Of a DNA stretch of 64,000 bases, positions 34,601-43,088 are shown piece by piece; within the stretch, counting starts at the first letter, position 1; the number at the start of each line of letters is the position of its first letter. Origin of the DNA: Bacteroidota bacterium (GTDB taxonomy: Bacteria > Bacteroidota > Bacteroidia > Cytophagales > Cyclobacteriaceae); contig JABDGP010000003.1 in NCBI GenBank assembly GCA_013285945.1, positions 1 to 64,000 on the forward strand, in the 5' to 3' direction. The notes below the pieces were generated by a model, which searched no databases, was not told the origin of the DNA, and saw only the letters and a program-made list of their open reading frames with translations. The position numbers and the translations under genes are program-made.

Positions 34601-36754
34601 TATGGCAAATATTATTTTGCGACTGATAATAAAGCAAGGATCATTAAAATATCGAACGGCACAACGGTCAGTGTAATAGCTACGTTGCCAACGCTGAACG
34701 ATGGGAGCAGAGCATTAACGATTGGCTCGGATGGGTATTTATACAGCACCGTGGCTGAAGGCCTTAGTAGTTTTATAAGGATGGGAGCAATTATTAAAAT
34801 GGCCAAAGATGGAAGTAATTATCAAAGCCTTTATACCTTTCCCTACATCGGAGGATCAATTCCATATCCGAATGGGAAAGACCCCGAAGCCTCACTACTT
34901 GAGTACAAGGGCAAACTGTACGGTACTTGCTATTCAAACGGTTCTACCACAAATGACGATGGCACTATTTTCTCAATCAACATGGATGGCACGGGATTCA
35001 TAAAGCTTTATGATTTCCCTGATAACACTCCAAATAGTCCACGTCAACAACAACTTATTATTGTAGACCCTAACGCTGTAAAAGCATCGATTACTCTTAC
35101 TGCCGGCAGCGCTATCGCTAAAAGAAATACAGAGGTACTCGTTCCTGTTTCAGTGCAGCATTTCCAAAACATCGTCTCTTCTCAATTCGAAGTAAGTTGG
35201 GATCCGGCCGTAGTCACTTTTGCCGATGTAGAAAATTTTGGATTGAACGGCATGGATCAATCTGCTTTTGGCATCACTCAAGTTTCTTCGGGCAAATTAA
35301 TAGTGTCGTGGGTGGAGCCCAATTTGGTTCCTCAATCCAAAGCCGATGGAAGTTCACTTTTCAGTATTCGTTTCAAACTTACAGGTAATTATGGAGCCAC
35401 CACGCCCATCACCATTCGCAATGTAGAGTTGGGCGAGCCTGGCGTTCCCACCTATCGGCCAGTTGCTAATGTAATTACCCAGGCCGGAACTGTAACTATC
35501 GACCCTGCCGTAACAATAAGCGGCAATGTTTTATATAGTAATAATGAGGGCATCCAAAATGCGCAACTTAACTTGAGTGGCTCTTCAACATCAAGTACTA
35601 CTAGCAATGCGACAGGCCAGTACACTTTTACAGTAGCGCCTGACACGTTAACTGACACGTACACGATCACTCCTTCCAAAACCAACGATCCCAATCCGTT
35701 GAATGGTATTGATGTACAAGACATCGCGCTGATTAGAAGACAGATATTGCAAACACAACCGTTCACCAGCCCATATCAATGGATTGCAGCTGATGTAAAC
35801 CAAAACAAAACGGTAACTACACTTGATATTGTCTTCATTCAGGCATTAATACTGGGCATGCAAAGTGACTTTCCCAATGGCGTCCAATGGACATTCCTCC
35901 CTAATGATTTTATTTTAGATCCTAATGATCATTTTACCTATCCGCAAGACAAAACATTGACACTAAACGATCTGGAGTTTTCTCCCTCCGTTGATTTCAT
36001 CGGCATAAAACTGGGTGACGCAAATAACAGCCGCGACAACAGTCAGTCGGGAAGAATAGCATCTGGTGATGAATTAATTTTTGATATCCGCCAGGAAGTA
36101 CTGGTTGGTGATGCCGCCCAAAAATTAATAGAAATACCCATTCGAGTAAAGAACTTCAACTCTATCTCGGGGTACCAATTCACATTGACATGGGATAATC
36201 AAAAACTGGAATATGTAAGTGTTACGAATAAAAATACCGTCTCTTCGTTTGGCGATAATAAGATAGCTAATGGAAAGCTGACCGTCCTGTGGGATGACCT
36301 GTTGGGAAAATCGACAAGTTTAAATGATAAAGAAGAGCTTTTTGATGTGCGCTTCAAATCCACTACAGGCAATTATAAAGATGTCAATATCAATGGCGCT
36401 GTAACTGAAGTCAAAGTCTACGATACAGAACTAAATTCTAAGCCCTATATCGTGACTTGGAGCGAACTGGATAAAATAGATTACTCGAGGTTAACAAGCA
36501 TCTACCCCAATCCATTTGAGGAAAAGGTCTTTATCGAGCTTTACTCGGAAACAGCTGAAGAAGTACTAATAAACATAACAGACATTATGGGAAAGAATAT
36601 TCGACAAATGAAGTGGGAAGTAACCTCAGGCAAAAACACCCTTCAATGGGATGGTCAGGATATGGGCGGAGCAAGGCAGGCACCAGGCATATACATCTTT
36701 ACTATTCAAAGGAGCCAGGACATTGTAAATGCTAAGGTTATCATGGTGAAGTAG
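31646..36754 (+). CDS. large secreted multidomain protein with Asp-box propeller, cohesin/dockerin-like domains and T9SS sorting signal
   Basis: 1702 residues from ATG 31646, with signal peptide ending near FANAQ. Residues about 85-690 contain at least ten Asp-boxes (SSDGGYTW, SNDQGTNW, SVDGGVTW, SADSGISW, STDNGASW, SSDNGNTW), forming sialidase/VPS10-like propellers. About 708-800 is a fibronectin-III-like domain (SFTVNWNYSSN ... LKPSSTYYWKI). About 805-1145 holds repeats with YGT/YG motifs. About 1148-1285 is a cohesin-like domain, then a carboxypeptidase-regulatory-like domain, a dockerin-like pair at about 1350-1410 (NGIDVQDIALIRRQIL, AADVNQNKTVTTLDIVFIQ), a second cohesin-like domain about 1476-1598, and the T9SS type A CTD (SIYPNPFEEKVFIEL to the end). 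It is exported across the outer membrane and likely cell-surface attached. The ligand or substrate is unknown. Confidence 0.88.
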   Translation: MRRHQLHLLVITHCLILTFPRFANAQQVSQTPPPGWEKIVKQKADALDHNFPLDKRAHRLQNAAEHKPLLQSALKNKVNQSKQARVIGSNYQWEKLHTESEGGFTNDIVSVNNVLFMSHYDELFKSSDGGYTWNFVLKAPSDVYGNANFNSDDVKIFTSGTNILFGDHLSKDNGDTWQVVMLGTNPRPSFYVPLSHGLLGSDIYTGTYYHGIYKSTDLGNSYATLNNGLFFDGSFYSGIESIQFYNNQPVISVNGNGLGGGGIWKFDGSSWIKCVGNGLPMGSWNGGTTNFYYITNIGFLNSAWYASTNNGVYVSNDQGTNWTKLNLPDVFTAPWPPVYYKVNIVNGKIYAAYYNDLYISVDGGVTWIHRQLPYNADIKRVTESGNDIVAATSNGVYRSADSGISWQPSNKGFERRYYNAFNTFKDYGNNSFASSNPGGVISSTDKGSTWVPFNNGLNTLNSTIGLYSSNSDLYVNDAGVYKADLSNNAWSPIGQNFPVTYITDMKTTSAGTYVLGSSLFFSANGSTWTNIFQGVKDSNGDLLPDGEVSAILIDQCVFYLGTYDYGFYRSTDNGASWQTLNFNGGGIYQIEKIASTFYLISDAGLYKSSDNGNTWTLIDFSSYNTSTSICYPSSIINDNGRVILGLSLVYSYNQFEKAFILVSDDGVTWDQYGSDLSSEYGSAYQLIGNYIYLGSLHGLWRIPFSLPDPIPFSTNITYRSFTVNWNYSSNKANDAVQLFISETSDFSKFVEYDVVESGKSFTVYGLKPSSTYYWKISSPAGNSQVMSITTTLNPKPDNTQLWGVTAIGSSSGDGTNIFSIDADGSDFREIYSNLFTYGFGIIQASDGYVYSIGVTDTQGAGGIAELAAIYKTKPDGSGAVLFYSDPSFNPNNVGIMEASDGNFYGTNGFGIYKITKSGIFQQIFSLPARALSQTLTEGNDGYLYGVCGSTVYKIDKNGNGYSVLYTFSIGNGTTGTFVKDLNGDLYGKYYFATDNKARIIKISNGTTVSVIATLPTLNDGSRALTIGSDGYLYSTVAEGLSSFIRMGAIIKMAKDGSNYQSLYTFPYIGGSIPYPNGKDPEASLLEYKGKLYGTCYSNGSTTNDDGTIFSINMDGTGFIKLYDFPDNTPNSPRQQQLIIVDPNAVKASITLTAGSAIAKRNTEVLVPVSVQHFQNIVSSQFEVSWDPAVVTFADVENFGLNGMDQSAFGITQVSSGKLIVSWVEPNLVPQSKADGSSLFSIRFKLTGNYGATTPITIRNVELGEPGVPTYRPVANVITQAGTVTIDPAVTISGNVLYSNNEGIQNAQLNLSGSSTSSTTSNATGQYTFTVAPDTLTDTYTITPSKTNDPNPLNGIDVQDIALIRRQILQTQPFTSPYQWIAADVNQNKTVTTLDIVFIQALILGMQSDFPNGVQWTFLPNDFILDPNDHFTYPQDKTLTLNDLEFSPSVDFIGIKLGDANNSRDNSQSGRIASGDELIFDIRQEVLVGDAAQKLIEIPIRVKNFNSISGYQFTLTWDNQKLEYVSVTNKNTVSSFGDNKIANGKLTVLWDDLLGKSTSLNDKEELFDVRFKSTTGNYKDVNINGAVTEVKVYDTELNSKPYIVTWSELDKIDYSRLTSIYPNPFEEKVFIELYSETAEEVLINITDIMGKNIRQMKWEVTSGKNTLQWDGQDMGGARQAPGIYIFTIQRSQDIVNAKVIMVK

Positions 36755-36776
36755 ACAGTAACCAAGAAATAACACC

Positions 36777-36811
36777 AACCCGTTTGCGCAACTGTGCAGC
36801 GGGTTTTTTTA
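36777..36811 (+). terminator. intrinsic terminator
   Basis: Stem AACCCG/CGGGTT enclosing an inner GCGCAA-type loop, followed by seven Ts, 23 bp after the stop of the T9SS protein gene. Confidence 0.85.
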
Positions 36812-36910
36812 TGAAGATTCCTTCCAATTGACTCGCTACCTAACATTCCGGCAGATCGAATTATATTTGCCTTCGGTTAACTCACCGCCAAATTTGAATC
36901 TTAGCGTATC

Positions 36911-37288
36911 ATGCGTACCCTGATCTTTAAGCGAATCACCGCTATCGTCTTTTTTATACTTATCATCATGGGGTCTTCAATTCCAGGAGGAAAAATTCCA
37001 TATGTATTTCAGCTTACACCCGACAAATTAATCCACTGCGTGGAATACATGATTATGGGGTTTCTAATTGTACGATGGGTAGCTGCCGAATTTAGCTCCT
37101 CGTCTTGGGCAAAAGTTATTTTATTAACTCTGGTAATTGGTGCCCTTTGCGGAATGACCGATGAACTTTACCAGCATTTAACACCTAATCGCACACCAGA
37201 CTTCTACGACTGGTGTCTGGACTTTACCGGAGTAGGTCTAAGCATTCCGGCGTTTTCATTTTGGAGAAAGAAAATTTTCATTGAATAA
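36911..37288 (+). CDS. VanZ-like membrane protein
   Basis: 125 residues from ATG 36911 with four hydrophobic segments (about 10-22, 41-56, 66-85, 100-116). VanZ-like features: PDKLIHCVEYMIMGFLIVRW after the first loop and GMTDELYQHLTPNRTPDFYDW with the conserved Asp-Glu, Gln-x-Phe/His and Asp positions. VanZ proteins are small integral membrane proteins, the founding member giving low-level teicoplanin resistance; the biochemical role is unknown. It ends 6 bp before purT and may be co-transcribed. Confidence 0.85.
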   Translation: MRTLIFKRITAIVFFILIIMGSSIPGGKIPYVFQLTPDKLIHCVEYMIMGFLIVRWVAAEFSSSSWAKVILLTLVIGALCGMTDELYQHLTPNRTPDFYDWCLDFTGVGLSIPAFSFWRKKIFIE

Positions 37289-37294
37289 AATTAA

Positions 37295-38494
37295 ATGGCA
37301 ACTAATCAAAGCTCTATCAAAATAGGAACACCACTTACCTCGTCTGCTATCAAAGTGATGATGCTTGGCTCTGGTGAGCTGGGCAAAGAAGTTGTCATTG
37401 AGTTTCAGCGGTATGGAGTGGAAGTAATTGCCGTTGACCGCTATGACACTGCACCAGCCATGCAGGTGGCACATCGCAGTTATACCATTTCTATGCTGGA
37501 TGGTGAAGCGCTTCGCAATCTTATTTATAAAGAGAAACCGGATTTTATTGTTCCCGAAGTGGAAGCTATTGCCACAGATACATTAGTTGAACTAGAGAAA
37601 GAAGGTTTTCGGGTAATCCCTACGGCCAACGCTGCCAGGCTTACAATGAATCGCGAAGGTATCCGAACTTTAGCTGCTGAAAAGCTGAAACTAAAAACTT
37701 CACCCTATCGATTTGCCGCCTCAAAGGAAGAATTCATCGTGGCCGTAAAATTCATCGGAATTCCGTGTGTCATAAAACCGATCATGAGTTCATCGGGCAA
37801 AGGCCAGAGTTTAATAAAATCAGAAGCCGACATAGACAAAGCGTGGACCTACTCACAGGAAGGATCGCGAAGTGGCGGTGGGAAAGTAATTATAGAAGGT
37901 TTTATCGATTTTGATTTTGAGATTACACTGCTCACAATCAAGCACAAAGATGGCGTTTCGTTTTGCGAGCCAATCGGGCACCGGCAAGAGCATGGCGACT
38001 ATCAGGAGTCGTGGCAGCCGCACCCCATGACCGGAAAAGCTTTGCGCGCCTCGCAAGACATTGCAATGAAAGTGGTCAATGAATTAGGCGGAGCAGGAAT
38101 CTTTGGCGTTGAGTTTTTTGTCAAAGGTGACGAAGTTTATTTTAGCGAGCTCTCCCCTCGTCCACACGATACCGGCATGGTCACGATGATCTCTCAAGAT
38201 CTGTCAGAATTTGCTTTGCATGTGCGCGCAATTTTAGGATTACCTATTCCGGTGATCCGGCAATATGGACCTTCTGCATCAAGTGTGATACTTGTAAAAG
38301 GCAAATCTCAAAATGTAATCTTCTCAGGATTAGAAGAGGCTTTAAAAGAACCCGACACGCAACTTCGATTGTTTGGCAAGCCTGAAGTGAACGGTGAGCG
38401 CAGAATGGGTGTTGGCCTTGCCAAAGGAAAGTCAATTGAGGAAGCAAGAGCAAAAGCTAATAAAGTAGCGGCAAGCATCAAATATTCCCTTTGA
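37295..38494 (+). CDS. purT: formate-dependent phosphoribosylglycinamide formyltransferase (GAR transformylase 2)
   Basis: 399 residues from ATG 37295. ATP-grasp enzyme of purine biosynthesis that makes formyl-GAR from GAR, formate and ATP. Visible: N-terminal Rossmann part [21 protein letters not shown] with [32 protein letters not shown], the nucleotide-binding [15 protein letters not shown], and the metal-binding [28 protein letters not shown]. Length matches the family. It avoids the folate-dependent PurN step. Confidence 0.96.
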   Translation: MATNQSSIKIGTPLTSSAIKVMMLGSGELGKEVVIEFQRYGVEVIAVDRYDTAPAMQVAHRSYTISMLDGEALRNLIYKEKPDFIVPEVEAIATDTLVELEKEGFRVIPTANAARLTMNREGIRTLAAEKLKLKTSPYRFAASKEEFIVAVKFIGIPCVIKPIMSSSGKGQSLIKSEADIDKAWTYSQEGSRSGGGKVIIEGFIDFDFEITLLTIKHKDGVSFCEPIGHRQEHGDYQESWQPHPMTGKALRASQDIAMKVVNELGGAGIFGVEFFVKGDEVYFSELSPRPHDTGMVTMISQDLSEFALHVRAILGLPIPVIRQYGPSASSVILVKGKSQNVIFSGLEEALKEPDTQLRLFGKPEVNGERRMGVGLAKGKSIEEARAKANKVAASIKYSL

Positions 38495-38590
38495 TAACAA
38501 CCCCCTTGCAACTGTCGAAAATAACAATTAAACTTTCTCTATCGTTATATAGTCTAACCATCAATGCTAAAAATGCATTTTCTAAAAATT

Positions 38591-40111
38591 ATGAAAACAA
38601 AATCGAAAATTATCAAATTGACTTGTTTGGTTTTATTGCTTTTTCAAGGCGGACTCTCTTTTTCGCAATCATATCAGGATAGCCTGAAAAAAGATGACGA
38701 CGACATCATTACTTCCATCGCTCCGTATCCGGCCGATGTGCGTAATGCGATTCTAGATGTATCGCAATATTCACAGAAACTGGTGAAAATCGAACGGATT
38801 CAGGCACGCACCAGCCAGTCTTTTCAAGATCAATTATCTTCTTATCCTCGTGAAGACCAGGAAAAATTCTATGAACTCGCTCGTTATCCTGAACTTATAC
38901 ATCAGTTGGTAGACGGACCACCTCAAACTTTGGAGCAGGTTAAACCAACATTAACTAAATATCCACAAGAAGTTTCAGCTGCAGTGAGCGCGCTGTTTCC
39001 AATGCACCTGGCAGATTTGCAGGCGATGGACAAAACTTACCAAACGTCTCAAAAAGCATTAAATGATATCATTCACGGCTTGCCAAGCGATGCACAAGCT
39101 GATTTTAATAAAGTTATAAGCATGCCCGAAGTGATGAGTTTGCTCACTGAGAGAATCGACTTGGCGGTAAGCCTTGGTGATGCGTATAAAAACGATCCAC
39201 AGGGAACCAAAAGAAAGCTTGACTCCTTGAGCACCCAAATCAATGCTCAGAATCAAAAAGATTTGGACGACTACAAGAAACAGGTGGAGAGTGATCCTAA
39301 GATGCAGGAAGAAATGAAGAAATCGGCTCAGGATTTTGCCGACAGCTATTCTGCAGACGGTGAACAAGGACCATCAGATGCCGTTCTTCCTCAAGATCCA
39401 AACGCGCAACAAGCGGCTCAGCAAAATCAGCAGCCACAAGTTGTGAACAACTACTATGGCTCTAATTATAATCCAAATCCTTATCCATATTGGTTTGGTT
39501 ATCCCTACTGGTATGCAAGCCCAATCTGGTACCCACAACCATTATATTATCATACCGGATTTTATATAGGCGCGGGTGGTGCCGTTGTAGTTCTCGGGTT
39601 GCCTTCAAGAGCTTATTCAGGATGGTTTTTCAACTATGGTTATCACCGATACCCACGCTACTATAACTATTGCAACACATATTATAATGCGCATCGGGTT
39701 TATGTCAACCACATTAACAACGTCTACCATGGATTTAATAATTCGGTGAACAGGCATTTTGGCGGAATAGGTCGTCAGGGCAGAGAGGCAAATGTTCGTC
39801 GCGAAGCTGCTGCTAACCGTAATGTGAATCGCAATGTAGAGCGCAATGTAAATCGTAACACAAACATAAATCGCAATACGAGTGTTAATCGTAACGTAAA
39901 TGTCAATCGAAGCGCCCCTGCCAGCAACTTCCGTAATTCAATTAATACCAATACTGTTAATCATCAGGCCTACAATAATTTCCACGCCACACAGTTTCAT
40001 CAACAAAGTTGGGGTGGCGTAGGTGGTGGTGGCAGTCGCCCAGCAGGAGGCGGAGGTGGTGCTGCTCATTTCGGTGGAGGTGGAGGTGGTGGTGGCCACA
40101 GGGGTCGATAA
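38591..40111 (+). CDS. exported protein with helical N-terminal half and Tyr/Asn/Gly-rich C-terminus (DUF3300-like)
   Basis: 506 residues from ATG 38591 (frame open 9 codons upstream). Signal peptide MKTKSKIIKLTCLVLLLFQG followed by SFSQ. Residues about 25-245 are helical with repeated Tyr-Pro motifs (APYPADVRNAILDVSQY, SYPREDQEKFYELARYPELI, KYPQEVSAAVSALFP), as in DUF3300-type proteins. Then comes a Gln/Pro linker, an aromatic stretch (YPYWFGYPYWYASPIWYP), an Asn-rich repeat (NRNVNRNVERNVNRN, about 420-450) and a poly-Gly/His tail. Function is unknown; the low-complexity end suggests an envelope or matrix role. It starts a run of three envelope genes. Confidence 0.7.
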   Translation: MKTKSKIIKLTCLVLLLFQGGLSFSQSYQDSLKKDDDDIITSIAPYPADVRNAILDVSQYSQKLVKIERIQARTSQSFQDQLSSYPREDQEKFYELARYPELIHQLVDGPPQTLEQVKPTLTKYPQEVSAAVSALFPMHLADLQAMDKTYQTSQKALNDIIHGLPSDAQADFNKVISMPEVMSLLTERIDLAVSLGDAYKNDPQGTKRKLDSLSTQINAQNQKDLDDYKKQVESDPKMQEEMKKSAQDFADSYSADGEQGPSDAVLPQDPNAQQAAQQNQQPQVVNNYYGSNYNPNPYPYWFGYPYWYASPIWYPQPLYYHTGFYIGAGGAVVVLGLPSRAYSGWFFNYGYHRYPRYYNYCNTYYNAHRVYVNHINNVYHGFNNSVNRHFGGIGRQGREANVRREAAANRNVNRNVERNVNRNTNINRNTSVNRNVNVNRSAPASNFRNSINTNTVNHQAYNNFHATQFHQQSWGGVGGGGSRPAGGGGGAAHFGGGGGGGGHRGR

Positions 40112-40148
40112 GTAACGCTGAGTTCTATAACTTGATGTAATCATCAGT

Positions 40149-40781
40149 ATGAAAAAAAAATGCTCCATTGTAATAGTTGCCGTAATGATTTTGGCGGGCT
40201 GTCAGCCTAAGCCTGATGCGGGGGACCTTGTGAAGAATATGGTGGTTTCCACGCAATATGACAATACAACTGACTTCACGAAGTATTCAACATACTATCT
40301 TGCATTGGACACCGTCAGTTACTTTAATAGCGACGACCCATATGCGGCCGATACACTGCAGTGCGATGCTTGCAACGGATACTCAAATCAGCTCGGAAGT
40401 TACCCCGGAGTAATAACAAGCGAGGTAAAAGCCAGATTGGACGCAATTGGTTATAAGCAAGTTCCGAGAAATCAGAATCCCGACTTAAAAATCTATGTAT
40501 TCATCATAGAAAATTATAATGTTTCTCAATCGTACAACTACAGCCCTTACGGATATGGTTACGGGTATGGATTTGGGTACGGAGGTGGCTATTACCCTAC
40601 AGTCAGTGTTTCTGATCAGGCCGATTTATATATTGAGATTTTTGATTTAACGAACCACAGCAAACCTCTGTGGTTATGTGATATAGGTGATCTTGTTTCC
40701 TCGCCAGATCCAAATGGTTCTATTACTATACGTTCCATTGACCAAGCCTTTCAACAATCTTCTTACATCAAGAAAAAATAA
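40149..40781 (+). CDS. DUF4136-type lipoprotein
   Basis: 210 residues from ATG 40149. Lipoprotein signal with lipobox ILAGC (Cys near residue 18). The body has DUF4136 character: DFTKYSTYYLALDTVSYF, EVKARLDAIGYKQVPRNQNPDLKIYVFI, then a Tyr/Gly-rich YGYGYGYGFGYGGGYYP stretch, DLYIEIFDLTNHSKPLWL, and ITIRSIDQAFQQ at the end. The family is found in envelope lipoproteins without assigned function. Located between the DUF3300-like gene and a barrel-protein gene. Confidence 0.8.
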   Translation: MKKKCSIVIVAVMILAGCQPKPDAGDLVKNMVVSTQYDNTTDFTKYSTYYLALDTVSYFNSDDPYAADTLQCDACNGYSNQLGSYPGVITSEVKARLDAIGYKQVPRNQNPDLKIYVFIIENYNVSQSYNYSPYGYGYGYGFGYGGGYYPTVSVSDQADLYIEIFDLTNHSKPLWLCDIGDLVSSPDPNGSITIRSIDQAFQQSSYIKKK

Positions 40782-40782
40782 T

Positions 40783-41520
40783 ATGAAGAAGCTTCTTTTA
40801 ATATTCGTACTTAGCTCAGCTTGCTTCGTTAGTGGGAAGGCACAGTACTATTATGATCGTTCAAAAAATCCGGATAGAGTTGTCAGTCCAAGGGCAGAAA
40901 AAAAATCAAGAACAGATAATAAATCAGACAGGGACTTTGACAAATTCTTTTTCCTATCGTGGGATACCAATAAGCCAATGTCTAATACTGACTTTATCGG
41001 CCAGTCAAGTTCACTTGGAACCAAATTGGGGTTTCGCAAAAGGCTAAATGATGAAGACAAGCTATGGGTTGGAGGAGATTTCGGCTGGGCTGTTTATAAA
41101 CAGTATATGCCATTTCAGACGTATCAATACGGCACATCTGCAGTAAGTACCGACTTATACAATTACTCTTATAATTATAGCCTTACGGCAAACATCGATT
41201 ACTTTTTCTTTTCTATGGAAAAGATTGTTGTTCCCTATGCCGGTTTTGGCGTGGGCGTTGCTTATGACAAGTTCAGCCAATATTATAATATTTATGCTGG
41301 TTCGAGCGATTCATGGGGGCTTCAAATCCGGCCAGAGGTTGGGGTTTTGATAGGCTTCAAGGCGAATTCTGCCTGGAGGATCAAAGCTTCTTATCACTAC
41401 GACTATGCTTCGAATGCAAGCAACCTCGTCAACAACAATTTCATAACACCCGGCAATAATAACTACACCAACTTCATCAATACAGGATTCCAGATTGGCA
41501 TTGTGAAAATGGCCTGGTAA
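40783..41520 (+). CDS. outer-membrane beta-barrel protein
   Basis: 245 residues from ATG 40783, one base after the stop of the DUF4136 gene; the open frame reaches further upstream but this ATG starts the signal peptide ([21 protein letters not shown]). The mature part has alternating strands ending with aromatic residues ([42 protein letters not shown]) and a final strand [13 protein letters not shown] that ends in Trp, as in 8-10-strand barrels. Its exact function is unknown. It is probably translationally coupled to the DUF4136 lipoprotein gene. Confidence 0.78.
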   Translation: MKKLLLIFVLSSACFVSGKAQYYYDRSKNPDRVVSPRAEKKSRTDNKSDRDFDKFFFLSWDTNKPMSNTDFIGQSSSLGTKLGFRKRLNDEDKLWVGGDFGWAVYKQYMPFQTYQYGTSAVSTDLYNYSYNYSLTANIDYFFFSMEKIVVPYAGFGVGVAYDKFSQYYNIYAGSSDSWGLQIRPEVGVLIGFKANSAWRIKASYHYDYASNASNLVNNNFITPGNNNYTNFINTGFQIGIVKMAW

Positions 41521-41528
41521 AAGTTTTA

Positions 41529-41558
41529 TTGTTCTCTGGCCTTAACCTTTTATTTTTG
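41529..41558 (+). promoter_or_regulatory. promoter of guaA
   Basis: TTG at 41529-41531 and TATTTTTG at 41551-41558 with a 19-bp spacer match the Bacteroidota -33/-7 consensus. The guaA ATG (41562) begins 4 bp after the -7 box, so the transcript would have almost no leader. Confidence 0.6.
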
Positions 41559-41561
41559 CAA

Positions 41562-43088
41562 ATGCCAGAGCAAATCCTCATCCTCGATTTCGGTTCGCAG
41601 TTTACCCAATTGATCGCCCGAAGGGTACGTGAGCTGAATGTTTATTGCGAAATCCACCCGTTTAACAACATTCCGGCCATTCATGAGGGAATCAAAGGTG
41701 TGATCCTTTCCGGGAGTCCATGCTCTGTGCGTGATACTGGTTCGCCGGATGTGGATATGAGCCTGTTTGGAAAAACTCCGGTACTGGGCGTGTGTTATGG
41801 CGCTCAATTGATCGCCCATAAAAACGGAGGCGAGGTTCTACCTTCACAGATTCGTGAGTACGGTCGTGCAAAACTTTCTACCGTAGATCACCACAACGAG
41901 CTACTTAAAGAGATTTCCATCGACTCTCAGGTATGGATGTCGCATGCCGATACGATTGCTTCAGTTCCCGAAAGCTTTGAAGTTACCGCCAGCACTCCAT
42001 CAGTAAAAATTGCTGCTTATAAAATACGAAATCAAAAAATATACGGAATCCAGTTCCATCCGGAAGTAACCCATACACTTGAAGGGAAAAATCTGCTTCG
42101 AAATTTTGTTGTACACATCTGCAGCTGTGCTCAAGACTGGACTCCAGACCAATTCGTTGAAACTACTATAGCTGATTTAAAAAATAAACTAGGCAATGAT
42201 AAAGTAGTCATGGCGCTTTCGGGAGGAGTTGACTCTACAGTTGCTGCCACCCTCATTCATAAAGCCATCGGGAAAAACCTTTATTGCATTTTTGTAGACA
42301 ATGGGTTGCTTCGCAAAGGCGAATTCGAGCAAGTGCTCGCTTCCTATGAAGGAATGGGCCTGAACATCAAAGGCATTGACGCTAAACAGAAATTCTACTC
42401 AGCTTTGGAAAACTTAAAAGATCCAGAAGCTAAGCGTAAGGCAATCGGAAAAACATTCATTGATGTGTTTGACGAAGAGTCCCATAAACTTTCGGATGTA
42501 AAATGGCTTGGTCAGGGAACAATTTATCCGGATGTAATCGAATCTGTTTCGATTAAGGGTCCGTCGGCAACTATCAAATCGCACCACAACGTTGGTGGCC
42601 TTCCTGAGAAAATGAAATTGAAGGTAGTAGAACCTTTAAATACTCTGTTTAAAGATGAAGTGCGCTTGGTTGGAAAAACCCTGCACATTGATCCATCTAT
42701 CCTGGGCCGGCATCCATTTCCAGGCCCGGGCTTGGGAATTCGGATTTTAGGTGACATTGATCCCGCTAAGATAAAAGTGCTGCAAGCTGCCGACCATATT
42801 TTTATAAGCGCTTTACGCAAGCATAATCTTTACGAAAAAGTATGGCAGGCCGGCGCGATACTTTTGCCTGTATATTCGGTTGGTGTAATGGGCGATGAAC
42901 GCACGTACGAGCAAGTGATTGCACTCCGTGCAGTAGTGAGTGTAGATGGGATGACAGCCGACTGGGCTCATTTGCCACATGAGTTTCTCAGCGAAGTTTC
43001 TTCAGATATTATCAACAAAGTAAAAGGTATCAATCGGGTAGTTTACGATATCAGTTCAAAGCCTCCGGCAACCATCGAATGGGAATGA
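41562..43088 (+). CDS. guaA: GMP synthase (glutamine-hydrolysing)
   Basis: 508 residues from ATG 41562 ([14 protein letters not shown]). Glutamine amidotransferase domain (1 to about 190) with nucleophile Cys in GVCYGAQL and His/Glu in [14 protein letters not shown]-pyrophosphatase domain with PP-loop [12 protein letters not shown] near residue 220; C-terminal dimerisation domain ([26 protein letters not shown]). It converts XMP to GMP using ATP and glutamine. The stop overlaps the next gene's start by 4 bp. Confidence 0.97.
   Translation: MPEQILILDFGSQFTQLIARRVRELNVYCEIHPFNNIPAIHEGIKGVILSGSPCSVRDTGSPDVDMSLFGKTPVLGVCYGAQLIAHKNGGEVLPSQIREYGRAKLSTVDHHNELLKEISIDSQVWMSHADTIASVPESFEVTASTPSVKIAAYKIRNQKIYGIQFHPEVTHTLEGKNLLRNFVVHICSCAQDWTPDQFVETTIADLKNKLGNDKVVMALSGGVDSTVAATLIHKAIGKNLYCIFVDNGLLRKGEFEQVLASYEGMGLNIKGIDAKQKFYSALENLKDPEAKRKAIGKTFIDVFDEESHKLSDVKWLGQGTIYPDVIESVSIKGPSATIKSHHNVGGLPEKMKLKVVEPLNTLFKDEVRLVGKTLHIDPSILGRHPFPGPGLGIRILGDIDPAKIKVLQAADHIFISALRKHNLYEKVWQAGAILLPVYSVGVMGDERTYEQVIALRAVVSVDGMTADWAHLPHEFLSEVSSDIINKVKGINRVVYDISSKPPATIEWE

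Noticed and set aside
35452..35766. Antisense frame of 104 codons within the T9SS protein gene
   Set aside because: It lies wholly opposite a convincing multidomain gene and has no start signal or recognisable motif.
39938..40168. Minus-strand Thr/Ser-rich frame opposite the poly-Gly tail
   Set aside because: It is the reverse reading of a GGT/GGA repeat in the DUF3300-like gene.
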